Assembly: GCA_030627905.1 (NCBI GenBank)
Contig: DAOVRZ010000015.1
Span: 4,169 to 68,168, forward strand
DNA: 64,000 bases
Reading direction: 5' to 3'
Origin: JAGMES01 sp023128035
Lineage (GTDB): Bacteria; Bacillota; Halanaerobiia; DY22613
The notes under the pieces were generated by a model. That model saw nothing but the letters and a program-made list of their open reading frames with translations. It was not told where the DNA came from and made no database searches. A program made the position numbers and the translations under genes. How positions within the stretch are numbered: position 1 is the stretch's first letter; each line of letters begins with the position of its first letter. Shown here one piece after another: positions 7,765 to 16,758 of this stretch.

Positions 7765-9228
7765 ATGGCATTATATTTTAAAACAGCACATAATTTACTG
7801 GATTTGATTCAGAGTCGGGAAATTTCAGTAGAAGAAATAATTAAAGCCCAATTTGAGCGGATTATTGCAGTGGAAGGACAGATTAAATCATATATATATA
7901 TAAATAAGGAAGAAGCTTTTGAGAGAGCGCGTGAGTTAGATAAAAGGATTAAACGAGGAGATGAAAATTTGGGGGGATTGGCGGGAATTCCAATTGCAAT
8001 CAAAGATAATGTGTGTACAAAGGGAATTAGGACGACTTGTGCCTCGAAAATGTTGGAAAACTTTGTACCACCATATGACGCTACTGTGGTAGGGAGGCTG
8101 GCCCAAGCTGATTCTATAATGATAGGAAAAACGAATTTAGATGAATTTGCTATGGGGTCGTCTACCGAAAACTCGGCATTTTTTCCAACAACTAATCCTT
8201 GGGATATAGAAAGAGTGCCAGGTGGTTCAAGTGGTGGTTCAGCAGCAGCAGTAGCAGCAGGAGAAGCAGTAATTAGTCTGGGTTCTGATACTGGTGGTTC
8301 GATTCGCCAACCAGCGGCTTTTTGTGGAGTTGTAGGATTAAAACCCACTTATGGTAGGGTATCTAGATACGGGTTAATCGCTTTTGCATCTAGCTTAGAT
8401 CAGATTGGGCCAGTCACAAGAGATGTAACAGATTGTGCTTTAGTGATGAACCATCTGGTAGGTCATGATGCAAAAGATTCAACTTCAGCACCATATAAGA
8501 AAGAAGATTTTAAAGAAGCGTTGGTAGCGGATGTTAAGGGATTAAAAATTGGAGTTCCTATAGACTATTTTGGTCAGGGAATTGACACAGAAATTATTGC
8601 TAAGATTAAAGATAGTATTAATAAGTTAGTGAAATTAGGAGCGGAAACTGCAGAAATTTCAATGCCACATACTAATACTGCATTATCAGCTTACTATATT
8701 ATTGCTCCTGCAGAAGCAAGTTCTAATTTGGCTCGCTTTGATGGTGTACGTTATGGCTACCGAGCTGAAAATGCTAGAGATTTAATAGATATGTATAGTA
8801 CAACTCGAAGTGAAGGCTTTGGTGATGAGGTAAAACGGCGGATTATGTTGGGTACTTATGCATTAAGTTCAGGTTATTATGATGCCTATTATCTCAAGGC
8901 TCAGAAGGTTAGGACTTTGATTAAAGGTGATTTTGATCGGGCTTTTGAAAAATTTGATGTTTTAATAACTCCTACAACACCGACAACAGCTTTCAAAAAA
9001 GGTATAAATAAAGATCCTCTAGCAATGTATAAGAGTGATATTTGCACAGTGCCAATAAATTTGGCAGGGATACCTGCTATTTCTATACCCGTTGGATTTG
9101 ATTCTAATGGATTACCCATTGGAGTGCAGATTATTGGGAGAAATTTTGATGAGAGTACTTTATTAAGAGTGGCATATACATTGGAGCAGGAATTGGGAAT
9201 TAAAGATTTACATCCTGAATTAGATTAG
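7765..9228 (+). CDS. gatA: Asp-tRNA(Asn)/Glu-tRNA(Gln) amidotransferase subunit A
   Basis: This is the glutaminase/amidase subunit that releases ammonia from glutamine. The 487 residues carry the amidase signature. The Ser-cisSer-Lys triad is visible as K80 in PIAIKDN, Ser about 155 in PGGSSGGSA and nucleophile Ser179 in DTGGSIRQP. It begins 14 bases after gatC with GGGAGTG upstream and is followed by gatB after 24 bases. No irregularity is seen. Confidence 0.97.
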   Translation: MALYFKTAHNLLDLIQSREISVEEIIKAQFERIIAVEGQIKSYIYINKEEAFERARELDKRIKRGDENLGGLAGIPIAIKDNVCTKGIRTTCASKMLENFVPPYDATVVGRLAQADSIMIGKTNLDEFAMGSSTENSAFFPTTNPWDIERVPGGSSGGSAAAVAAGEAVISLGSDTGGSIRQPAAFCGVVGLKPTYGRVSRYGLIAFASSLDQIGPVTRDVTDCALVMNHLVGHDAKDSTSAPYKKEDFKEALVADVKGLKIGVPIDYFGQGIDTEIIAKIKDSINKLVKLGAETAEISMPHTNTALSAYYIIAPAEASSNLARFDGVRYGYRAENARDLIDMYSTTRSEGFGDEVKRRIMLGTYALSSGYYDAYYLKAQKVRTLIKGDFDRAFEKFDVLITPTTPTTAFKKGINKDPLAMYKSDICTVPINLAGIPAISIPVGFDSNGLPIGVQIIGRNFDESTLLRVAYTLEQELGIKDLHPELD

Positions 9229-9252
9229 TTTTAAATTATTGGAGGTGCTGAT

Positions 9253-10701
9253 ATGCTTGAAGGATATGAAATTGTGATAGGGCTTGAGGTTCATGCCCAA
9301 CTATCAACAAACTCTAAAATCTTTTGTGGTTGTAGTACTGAATTTGGTGCTGAACCTAATACTCATACGTGTCCAGTTTGTTTAGGATTACCTGGGGTTT
9401 TACCTGTGTTAAATAAAAAAGTTGTAGAGTGTGCGATTAAAGTAGGTTTAGCCTTGAACTGTGAGATTGCTCTATTTAGCAAATTCGATCGAAAAAATTA
9501 TTTTTACCCTGATTTACCTAAAGCATATCAGATCTCTCAATATGATTTACCTATTTGCAAAAATGGATATATAGATGTGGAAGATAATAATGGAGAGATT
9601 TTTAGGGTAAGAATTAATCGAATTCATATAGAAGAAGATGCAGGTAAGTTGGTTCATGGTGTCAGTATCACAGAATCTAATGTAGCATTAGTAGATTTAA
9701 ATCGGGCAGGTGTTCCTTTGATTGAGATAGTAACTGAACCGGACATTGAAAGTCCTGATAAAGCTAGGGCGTATTTGATTACACTCAAATCTATCTTGAA
9801 ATATTTGAGTGTATCGGATTGTAACATGGAAGAAGGCTCTCTTAGGGCAGATGCAAATGTTTCGATTATGCCTAAGGGTTCGAAAGTTTTAGGAACTAAA
9901 ACTGAGTTAAAGAATATGAACTCTTTTAGAGCTATTGAGAGAGCTTTAAAGTATGAGATAGAGCGTCAGACTGAAGTTATTCAAAATGGTGGAAAAGTAA
10001 TTCAAGAGACCAGAACATGGGATGAAAAAACTGGAAAGACAGTCTCTATGCGAAGTAAGGAGGACGCTCATGATTATCGATATTTTCCTGAACCTGACTT
10101 AGCACCTATCGAGTTGGCTGAAGATTGGGTGGATGAGATTCGTAAAACTATTGGTGAACTGCCTCGTGAGAAGAAGCATCGGTTTATTGATGAATATGGT
10201 TTACCAAAATATGATGCTAATATCTTGACTATGGATAAAGCTTTGGCGAATTTTTTTGAGGAAGCAGTTAAAGAGTATCATGATTCAAAAGTTGTTTCAA
10301 ACTGGGTGATCGGTGATTTTTTGAGATTAGTAAAAGAAGAGGATATGGATTATAAAGACTTAAAGATGACAGGTCTGCTGTTGTCAGAGATGTTGAAGAT
10401 GATTGAGAATGGTAAGATTTCTGGTAAGATCGCTAAGACGGTTTTTGAAGAAATGTTCAAGACAGGGAAGGATCCGAAGGTAATAGTAGAGGAAAAAAGT
10501 TTAATTCAAATCAGTGATGAAAGTGCACTGGAAGGGATTATAGAGAAAGTATTAGATATTAATCCACAGGCGATTGAAGATTATAAAGCTGGTAAGGAAC
10601 GAGCGATTAAGTATCTGATGGGCCAGGTGATGAAAGAGAGTAGAGGTAAGGCTAATCCTGGGATGGTTAGTGAGATGTTGATGGAGAAGTTGAGTTTATA
10701 A
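9253..10701 (+). CDS. gatB: Asp-tRNA(Asn)/Glu-tRNA(Gln) amidotransferase subunit B
   Basis: This subunit phosphorylates and transamidates the glutamyl or aspartyl group on the mischarged tRNA. The N-terminus has the family signature EIVIGLEVHAQL, and the zinc-binding cysteines are in FCGCSTEFGAEPNTHTCPVC. The C-terminal YqeY-like tail (about residues 330-482) contacts tRNA and ends GMVSEMLMEKLSL. At 482 residues it is full length, with GGAGGTG upstream. It is the last gene of the operon; only a weak, imperfect hairpin with a T-run (about 10709-10750) follows. Confidence 0.97.
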   Translation: MLEGYEIVIGLEVHAQLSTNSKIFCGCSTEFGAEPNTHTCPVCLGLPGVLPVLNKKVVECAIKVGLALNCEIALFSKFDRKNYFYPDLPKAYQISQYDLPICKNGYIDVEDNNGEIFRVRINRIHIEEDAGKLVHGVSITESNVALVDLNRAGVPLIEIVTEPDIESPDKARAYLITLKSILKYLSVSDCNMEEGSLRADANVSIMPKGSKVLGTKTELKNMNSFRAIERALKYEIERQTEVIQNGGKVIQETRTWDEKTGKTVSMRSKEDAHDYRYFPEPDLAPIELAEDWVDEIRKTIGELPREKKHRFIDEYGLPKYDANILTMDKALANFFEEAVKEYHDSKVVSNWVIGDFLRLVKEEDMDYKDLKMTGLLLSEMLKMIENGKISGKIAKTVFEEMFKTGKDPKVIVEEKSLIQISDESALEGIIEKVLDINPQAIEDYKAGKERAIKYLMGQVMKESRGKANPGMVSEMLMEKLSL

Positions 10702-11137
10702 AGAAAAGGTAGACTGAAAGAGGTATAATTGTTTTTAGGTCTATTTTTTTGAGAGTGTATGAAATAAAAATATAAAAGACTGGTGAAGGATATTGTGTAG
10801 ACTTTGGCGAAGATTTTAAGGTAGTATTTATTTTCTGTTTATTAAAGATTTATTTTCGCAAAATGTATTAGAGTTTAAACCCGTGGAAATAGTATTATAG
10901 TATGATTAGCCCACAAAAAGTAGTCGCACAAGAGCTTGCATACCATATAAAGTACTGAATTGGCGAGGTCAGTACTTTATACGGTATGCAAGTGCGACTA
11001 AAATACTTTTTGTGGTCGAATCATAGTATATAAAGATGGATTTTTATTCAAAAAATTTTATACCACGGATTTTATAGTATGTGGTTTTTTCATTTTTAGA
11101 TGAGTGAAAAATTTTTATTGAGGGGAGAATCTGAAAT
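10702..11137. other. Gene-free interval
   Basis: There is no supported coding frame here. Its main content is the large palindrome at 10896-11030. CCGTGG (10881-10886) and CCACGG (about 11063-11068) form outer inverted copies around it. AT-rich sequence before 11138 presumably holds the promoter of the AAA ATPase gene. Confidence 0.6.
10896..11030. repeat. Long imperfect palindrome (about 60-bp arms)
   Basis: The left arm from TATAGTATGATT (10896) and the right arm ending AATCATAGTATA (11030) pair through blocks CCACAAAAAGTA, GTCGCAC, TTGCATACC and TATAAAGTACTGA. Small bulges separate the blocks and a 10-base loop lies at about 10959-10968. The arms differ by short insertions. It could be a MITE-like element, a cruciform-forming site or a structured RNA. 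There is no T-run after it. Confidence 0.75.
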
Positions 11138-12742
11138 ATGAGAGCTTTCCGTCTTGAGAATATAAAGTCTTTTGTGGATTCAGGGGACATAGAGTTTAAA
11201 CCAATAACAATTTTTGTTGGACCAAATAGTTCTGGAAAAAGTAGTTTAATGAGATTTCCAGTGGTTATGCAACAGACGGTTAAAGAAGATATTTCTACAC
11301 CATTACTTTTTACTGGAAACCAAATTGATTATGGTGATTTTGAAGATGTTGTCTTTGGACATAAAACTGATTCGGATATTGAATTTTCTTTAAAGTTTAG
11401 TGCTAAAAGATTGGAAAATATTTTTAAAATAACATCGCTTGATGGTTTTTTGGGTGATTTTACATCTAATGATTTTTTTAGAAACGACACTGATATTAAG
11501 ATAAATGTGAAAATAAAAAAAAATGATAGGAAAATACAACTAAAAGAATTTTGTTTGTATTTTAATGAAAGTAATATCATTAACTTTATTCTAGCAAATG
11601 ATAAATATAAAGTAGAATTAAAAAACATGATTAATAATAGTTTTACTTTACAAGCAGTCAATTTTAATTGTTTTGGTAATATTATCTTTAATAAGTTTAT
11701 CCCATCTGTTGAAAAATTCGTTAAAGAAGATATATATGAGATTTTATATGAACAAGTCACCTTAAAAGAACGTAAATTTTTAGAAATATTACAACGATCT
11801 GGTAAAATAAATCTTTTTGACTTCCAAGATTTCTTACAGTTGTTTGAGGATACACAGAATTTTCAAAAGGAAGATTTAATTCATTTCACAGCGAGTGAAT
11901 CTTTAAAGTTTAAAGAGTTACAAGAAAAAGTTTTTTCATTTTTTATGGTTAACCTGATGTTAAAAGCAATAGAGACTTATTTAAAAAGTTACTTCAGTCA
12001 AATTATTTATATAGGGCCTTTTAGAAAAGATCCTGAGCGAGTTTATAGATTTTCAGAAAATAGGTATTCTCAAGTGGGGAAAAAGGGTGAAGGAACTATA
12101 CTTTTATTAAGTCAAGCTATATTAGAAAATAAAAGTTGGGCTGATAATGTAACTCAATGGCTAGAAAGTACGATGAATTGTAACCTAAAAATTGCCCCTA
12201 TAGATAATAGTTTATTTAAGATAATGATTTTCAATAAAGAAAATGGCGATAATGGGGGAGAGAATTTAATAGATGTTGGGTACGGAATATCTCAAGTACT
12301 ACCAATTTTAACTCAATTATATTATGATATGGGTGAACTAGATGAAAAATATCGTGAGACATACTTGTATTACGCTCCTGAGAAAACATATATAATTGAA
12401 CAGCCGGAATTACATTTACATCCTGCTGCACAAAGTAGCTTAGCAGATTTATTTGTTGAAAAAGTGACAAAAGATAGAGATTGTAAAATTCTTATTGAAA
12501 CTCATAGTGAACACTTGATACGTAAATTACAGGTATTAGTTGCTGATCCTGATGTTGAAATATCTAAAGATGATGTTGTGATCTATTATGTAGATAAAAA
12601 TGAAGACAATTCATCAACTGTAAAACGCCTGGAAATGAACTCAAAAGGACAGTTTACAGAAAAATGGCCTGCTGGTTTTTTTGATAAGAGTTATGAGTTA
12701 ACGAGAGAGTTGATTAGGGTTTCAACAAAATCTCAGAAATAG
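11138..12742 (+). CDS. AAA (SMC/OLD-like) ATPase with DUF3696-type C-terminus
   Basis: A 534-residue ATPase. The Walker A motif is FVGPNSSGKSSL near residue 30 and the N-terminus MRAFRLENIKSF is that of SMC/OLD-type AAA proteins. The signature and Walker B region is YIIEQPELHLHPAAQSSLADLF (about residues 411-432), followed by LIETHSEHLIRKLQ with the D-loop/His switch. The last 80 residues fit the DUF3696 type. No TOPRIM nuclease domain is present, unlike full OLD proteins. A partner gene starts 13 bases after its stop. ATPases of this type recur in phage-defence operons, so a defence role is inferred but not shown. Confidence 0.8.
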   Translation: MRAFRLENIKSFVDSGDIEFKPITIFVGPNSSGKSSLMRFPVVMQQTVKEDISTPLLFTGNQIDYGDFEDVVFGHKTDSDIEFSLKFSAKRLENIFKITSLDGFLGDFTSNDFFRNDTDIKINVKIKKNDRKIQLKEFCLYFNESNIINFILANDKYKVELKNMINNSFTLQAVNFNCFGNIIFNKFIPSVEKFVKEDIYEILYEQVTLKERKFLEILQRSGKINLFDFQDFLQLFEDTQNFQKEDLIHFTASESLKFKELQEKVFSFFMVNLMLKAIETYLKSYFSQIIYIGPFRKDPERVYRFSENRYSQVGKKGEGTILLLSQAILENKSWADNVTQWLESTMNCNLKIAPIDNSLFKIMIFNKENGDNGGENLIDVGYGISQVLPILTQLYYDMGELDEKYRETYLYYAPEKTYIIEQPELHLHPAAQSSLADLFVEKVTKDRDCKILIETHSEHLIRKLQVLVADPDVEISKDDVVIYYVDKNEDNSSTVKRLEMNSKGQFTEKWPAGFFDKSYELTRELIRVSTKSQK

Positions 12743-12755
12743 AGGGTGATCAAGG

Positions 12756-13679
12756 ATGAAATTGCAGATTACTCTTTGCCATTCTATTTTAGAATATTGT
12801 TTATTGAAGGCGAATATTTTTCAAAGAGATAATGATGCGAATAATCTGATGGAAGAAATAAAGCGAAGAAAAATTATAGTTAACTTTGATTTGGAAGCAT
12901 ATTGGAGGAATTTCTTTGAAGAAGAATGTCCAGAGTTATTATCTTTCTATGAAACTTTTTTGAGTGATTTTGTTCTTTATGCTGATGATTGTGAGCTATT
13001 AGAACGTTATATTGTTAGTGATAAAGCAAATCAACATTTTGATGACAATGATGATTATAAAAAACTACTGTATAATATATGTAGTTCTACTAAAGATAAA
13101 ATATTATTTACGGAATTAATGGATAACTTAATTAACTCTATACAAAACGAAGTTGATATATATAATGTTGCGAGAATATTGGATCAAGTAGAAGAACATG
13201 CTTTGAACCTATACCGTTTACCAATTGTAAATAAGCAAATTGTTCGTGGAGATTCTAATGTTGCGTTAAGTAATTGGCTAAAGAGATTTATAGAGAGTGA
13301 AATGGATTTAATAATATGTGATAACTATGTTTGTGAGAATGAAGATAATTTGCTAAATTACATATTAGTACATATTCCAAATGGATCAAAGATTAAAGTT
13401 TATACACTTGATCCATGCCTTAAAAATAATAGAATGAATGAAAAGGATATAAAAGATTTATTTTTAAAGGCTCCATTTGCTAGTTGGGATTTTGAAGTGC
13501 ACTTAGTTGGAAACAAGAAGGACAATCATTCGAGAGAGATTGTGACAAATGACTATATCATAAATCTGGACAAAGGGCTAGCTACTTTTGGAAGAATGGG
13601 TAAAACTGATCAATCTGTAATTAATATTAACTATAATAATAACTCTTATATTGTTCCAAAAAGTAGAAAAATATTATAA
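12756..13679 (+). CDS. Partner of the AAA ATPase, C-terminal PLD-like/MIT_C-like domain
   Basis: 307 residues without signal peptide or membrane segment. The N-terminal half (about 1-165) is not recognised; it has regularly spaced acidic residues (VNFDLEAYW, LYADDCELLERY, FDDNDDYKKL). The C-terminal half contains an alternating beta/alpha pattern and HSREIVTNDYIINLDKGLATFG (about residues 262-283). This resembles the HxR-x-I-x-T...GL-x-F core of MIT_C-type phospholipase D-like domains. Only one such motif exists, so catalytic activity is uncertain and nucleic-acid or lipid binding is possible. Close coupling to the ATPase gene suggests a two-component system. Confidence 0.6.
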   Translation: MKLQITLCHSILEYCLLKANIFQRDNDANNLMEEIKRRKIIVNFDLEAYWRNFFEEECPELLSFYETFLSDFVLYADDCELLERYIVSDKANQHFDDNDDYKKLLYNICSSTKDKILFTELMDNLINSIQNEVDIYNVARILDQVEEHALNLYRLPIVNKQIVRGDSNVALSNWLKRFIESEMDLIICDNYVCENEDNLLNYILVHIPNGSKIKVYTLDPCLKNNRMNEKDIKDLFLKAPFASWDFEVHLVGNKKDNHSREIVTNDYIINLDKGLATFGRMGKTDQSVININYNNNSYIVPKSRKIL

Positions 13680-13800
13680 TAATAAATGATTTAGATTTCT
13701 CGTGATCTTTAAAATAGTAAGAATTTTTTGTCACTTAGGGAGGAAAGTATATCATCAATGAAGAAAGAGTTTTTATATGCTATCTGAGAGGAAGAGTAGG

Positions 13801-14835
13801 ATGAAAATAATTCGCGAAGGTGTCTTTTTTGATTATTTTAGTGATAGATATTTAAAAAGTGTCCAACTTCGAATTAGCCATGGATGTGGTGAAAACTGTT
13901 TCTTCTGTAATCTCCCTGAAAAAGAGGGGAACGAAGTTTCTTTTACACCATATCATGAGTTAAAAGAAGGTATTATTAGACTATGGGAAGATGGTATTCA
14001 TCATTTTCATTTTTTAGATGATACCTTTCTTTTATATGGCAAGGTAGTAGAAAAAATACTCAAGGAGTTGGAAGGAATGGGAATCACTTTTTCCTTTGCA
14101 AGCTCCGTTAAAAACCTGATAAAGAATCAAAAAATTCTTACATCATTTAAAGTTTTGGGATTACGGAACGTAATGCTAGGAATTGAGAACTCTAATCAGG
14201 ATGTACTGGAGCATTATCAGATTAATACTACTCCTATGAATCAGGAATATGCAATCCAAATTTTGCAAGCACTAAGAATTCAGGTTCAACTCAAATACAT
14301 ACTTTTCGAACCTCTTACTACCATTGATCACTTGAAGAAAGATATGGAGTTTTTAGAAAAACATAAGTTGTTGGGTCTTGCTCCATATTCAGATATACTC
14401 ACCAGCTTTCTCGATTTAGAAGAAGATACCCCTATAGGGCGAGATTATCGGAAGCGTCAATTATATTTGCCTTCATCTGATTTAAATTTGCCTTATCAAA
14501 TAATAGAAAATGAAGTTGCAGAGGTATTTAAGTGGACGCTTTATTTTGATAGGGAGTATGGTAAGTGGTGGAATCAGATTTATCAGCATTTAATTGAATT
14601 ACGGATGAAACTAGCTCGGGAAAATTCAGGTTGGATGGTTACAAATACTGGTCAGGAACTGATGTATATAACTCTTCATTTAAGACTAATGCCTTATGAT
14701 TTTATCAAAGCATTAATTTCTGCAGTTAAGAGTCATGGAGTTGGACGGATTACAAATCTTGAAATCAGACGGCAATGTGAGACGAAACTTTTGGAGATAG
14801 AAGAGATGTCTAAGGAGTTTGAAAGGAAAATGTAG
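13801..14835 (+). CDS. Radical SAM protein, unknown function
   Basis: The start at 13801 is preceded by GAGAGGAAGAG; an ATG eight codons earlier (13777) has no good site. The cluster motif is SHGCGENCFFCNLPE (CX3CX2C), followed by the usual radical SAM barrel (HFLDDTFLLYG, VMLGIENSN). The last 100 residues are not recognised. A 9-codon open frame (13758-13787, MKKEFLYAI) lies just upstream behind a strong GGGAGGAAAG and could act as a leader or reflect a frameshifted older start. The gene ends in a clear terminator. Confidence 0.8.
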   Translation: MKIIREGVFFDYFSDRYLKSVQLRISHGCGENCFFCNLPEKEGNEVSFTPYHELKEGIIRLWEDGIHHFHFLDDTFLLYGKVVEKILKELEGMGITFSFASSVKNLIKNQKILTSFKVLGLRNVMLGIENSNQDVLEHYQINTTPMNQEYAIQILQALRIQVQLKYILFEPLTTIDHLKKDMEFLEKHKLLGLAPYSDILTSFLDLEEDTPIGRDYRKRQLYLPSSDLNLPYQIIENEVAEVFKWTLYFDREYGKWWNQIYQHLIELRMKLARENSGWMVTNTGQELMYITLHLRLMPYDFIKALISAVKSHGVGRITNLEIRRQCETKLLEIEEMSKEFERKM

Positions 14836-14876
14836 TTTGGAGCTTGAAGTAAATTGTATAGCTGATATTTAATTGA

Positions 14877-14912
14877 GGAAAGATAAAAGAAAATCTTTCC
14901 TTTTTGTTTTGT
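14877..14912 (+). terminator. Terminator after the second radical SAM gene
   Basis: GGAAAGAT (14877-14884) pairs with ATCTTTCC (14893-14900), followed by TTTTTGTTTT. Confidence 0.85.
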
Positions 14913-14997
14913 CATAAGATTGAATTATAGAGGAGTTTTAACTCATAACATAGAAATTACTCATATGATTAGATAATGTAGAGAGGAGTGAATGATA

Positions 14998-16701
14998 ATG
15001 AAGATTCCCTATGGTATATCTGACTTTTGCAGTATCCGAAAAGAAAATTATCTCTATATAGATAAAACAAAATATATTAACAAACTTGAGCAGATAGGAA
15101 AATATATATTTTTTATAAGACCAAGACGCTTTGGAAAGTCGCTATTTCTCTCCACATTAGAGCATTATTATGATATAAACAGTTCTGGAGAATTTACTGA
15201 TCTCTTTAGTAATTTATACATCGGTAAAAATCCTACAGAATTAAAAAATAATTATTTCATTTTAAAATTAAATTTTTCAGGGTTAAATACTTCTACTGAA
15301 AGTGACCTTCGAACTTCATTTACAAAAATCATTTATCGTAGAATCTGTGATTTTATTGAATATTATCAAAGCTTTTTTCCTAATTCAGAAAAAATTTTAG
15401 AAGAATTAAAAGAGTCTTCAAGAGATTTTGCCAATCAAAGAGATTTGATGGATATTTTGTTTAATGCCGTAAGGAAAACGGGGCGTAAAATTTATCTTAT
15501 TATTGATGAATATGATCATTTTGCAAATGACATTATTGCAATGGGAGATGGGCAGTATTATAAAAATATTATACAAGCTAGTGGATTTGTACGAGACTTT
15601 TATGAAACTGTAAAGATTGGTACTCAAGGTATTATTGATAGAATTTTTATGACAGGAATTTCACCAATTATGTTGGATGATATGACCAGTGGGTTTAATA
15701 TCACACTTAATATTTCTATGCTTCAAATAACCAATGAAATGTTAGGGTTTACAGAAAAAGAAGTTGAAAATATTTTAAACAAAATTTTCGGAACGCTGGA
15801 AGATAAGACGATATTAGCGAATCTTAAAAGTTACTATAATGGATATCTTTTTAATGAGAAGGGCATAAAGAGAGTATATAATCCAGACATGGTTTTTTAC
15901 TTTTGCAAGCAATGGAAACTTACTGGAGAATATCCACAAGACTTAATAGATGACAATGTTAAAATAGATTACGGTAGATTAAATCGTTTGATTTCTAATA
16001 GAGCCAATCAACAAACTTTGGAAGCAATTATCAAAGAAGAAAAGATTGTATCTGATATAGTATCAAAATTCTCTTTTGAGAAGATGTACGATGAGACTTA
16101 TTTTGTTTCTTTGTTATTTTATATGGGGCTTTTAACAATTGATAAAAAAATCAGAACACGATTATTTTTGAAGATACCTAACTTTGTGATCAAAACAATC
16201 TTATGGGAAGCTTTCGCACAAAAATTACGACAAAGATATCAACTTCAGTTAAATATAAATGAATTGCATGAAGCAATAGAAATGATAGCGTACGATGGAA
16301 AATTAAAACCTTATTTTCAATTTGTTAGTAAACATATTTTGCAGGTTTTATCTAATAGAGATTTAATTCAGTTTGATGAAAAATATCTAAAAATGATTCT
16401 GCTTACCTATCTAAGCTATGCAAATATTTATAAGATAGAAAGTGAGCGAGAAGTTGAAGGTGGTTATATTGACATTTTACTGGAAAAAGATATTCGTTAT
16501 CCTGATGTGAAATATGATTGGGTTTGGGAGTTAAAATATCTTAAGAAGCGAGACGAAGGTCAATTAGAAAAGGTAAAAAAGGAAGGTTTACAGCAGTTAG
16601 AGAGATATGTTTCTAGTAATAAATTTAGAGATAAAACGAATCTAAAGAAAGCTTTAGTAATTTTTATTGGAAAAGGCGAGTTTGAGATCATTACTCCCTG
16701 A
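14998..16701 (+). CDS. AAA-ATPase-like / PD-(D/E)XK nuclease-like protein
   Basis: The ATG at 14998 has GAGAGGAG nine bases upstream; the ATG two codons earlier is too close. The 567-residue protein begins MKIPYGISDFCSIRKENYLYIDKT and has RPRRFGKSLFL as its P-loop, the hallmark of the AAA-ATPase_like family. LIIDEYDHF is Walker B. The C-terminus has a PD-(D/E)XK-type nuclease core, EVEGGYIDILL then VWELKYLKK (about residues 485-520). Such proteins are numerous in anaerobes, but their role is unknown; a mobile or conflict-related function is often suspected. It is monocistronic. Confidence 0.85.
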   Translation: MKIPYGISDFCSIRKENYLYIDKTKYINKLEQIGKYIFFIRPRRFGKSLFLSTLEHYYDINSSGEFTDLFSNLYIGKNPTELKNNYFILKLNFSGLNTSTESDLRTSFTKIIYRRICDFIEYYQSFFPNSEKILEELKESSRDFANQRDLMDILFNAVRKTGRKIYLIIDEYDHFANDIIAMGDGQYYKNIIQASGFVRDFYETVKIGTQGIIDRIFMTGISPIMLDDMTSGFNITLNISMLQITNEMLGFTEKEVENILNKIFGTLEDKTILANLKSYYNGYLFNEKGIKRVYNPDMVFYFCKQWKLTGEYPQDLIDDNVKIDYGRLNRLISNRANQQTLEAIIKEEKIVSDIVSKFSFEKMYDETYFVSLLFYMGLLTIDKKIRTRLFLKIPNFVIKTILWEAFAQKLRQRYQLQLNINELHEAIEMIAYDGKLKPYFQFVSKHILQVLSNRDLIQFDEKYLKMILLTYLSYANIYKIESEREVEGGYIDILLEKDIRYPDVKYDWVWELKYLKKRDEGQLEKVKKEGLQQLERYVSSNKFRDKTNLKKALVIFIGKGEFEIITP

Positions 16702-16715
16702 CCAAATTAGACGAA

Positions 16716-16756
16716 TAAAAAAAGGCAGAGTAGCTTTCAACTAGACTCCGCCTTTT
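16716..16756. terminator. Bidirectional terminator between convergent genes
   Basis: GGCAGAGT pairs with ACTCCGCC (one mismatch or G-U), flanked by A-run and T-run, so it can serve both convergent genes. Confidence 0.85.
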
Positions 16757-16758
16757 AT

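Noticed and set aside
7809..8348. 179-residue minus-strand frame inside gatA
   Set aside because: Mirror frame of the conserved amidase sequence; no ribosome site.
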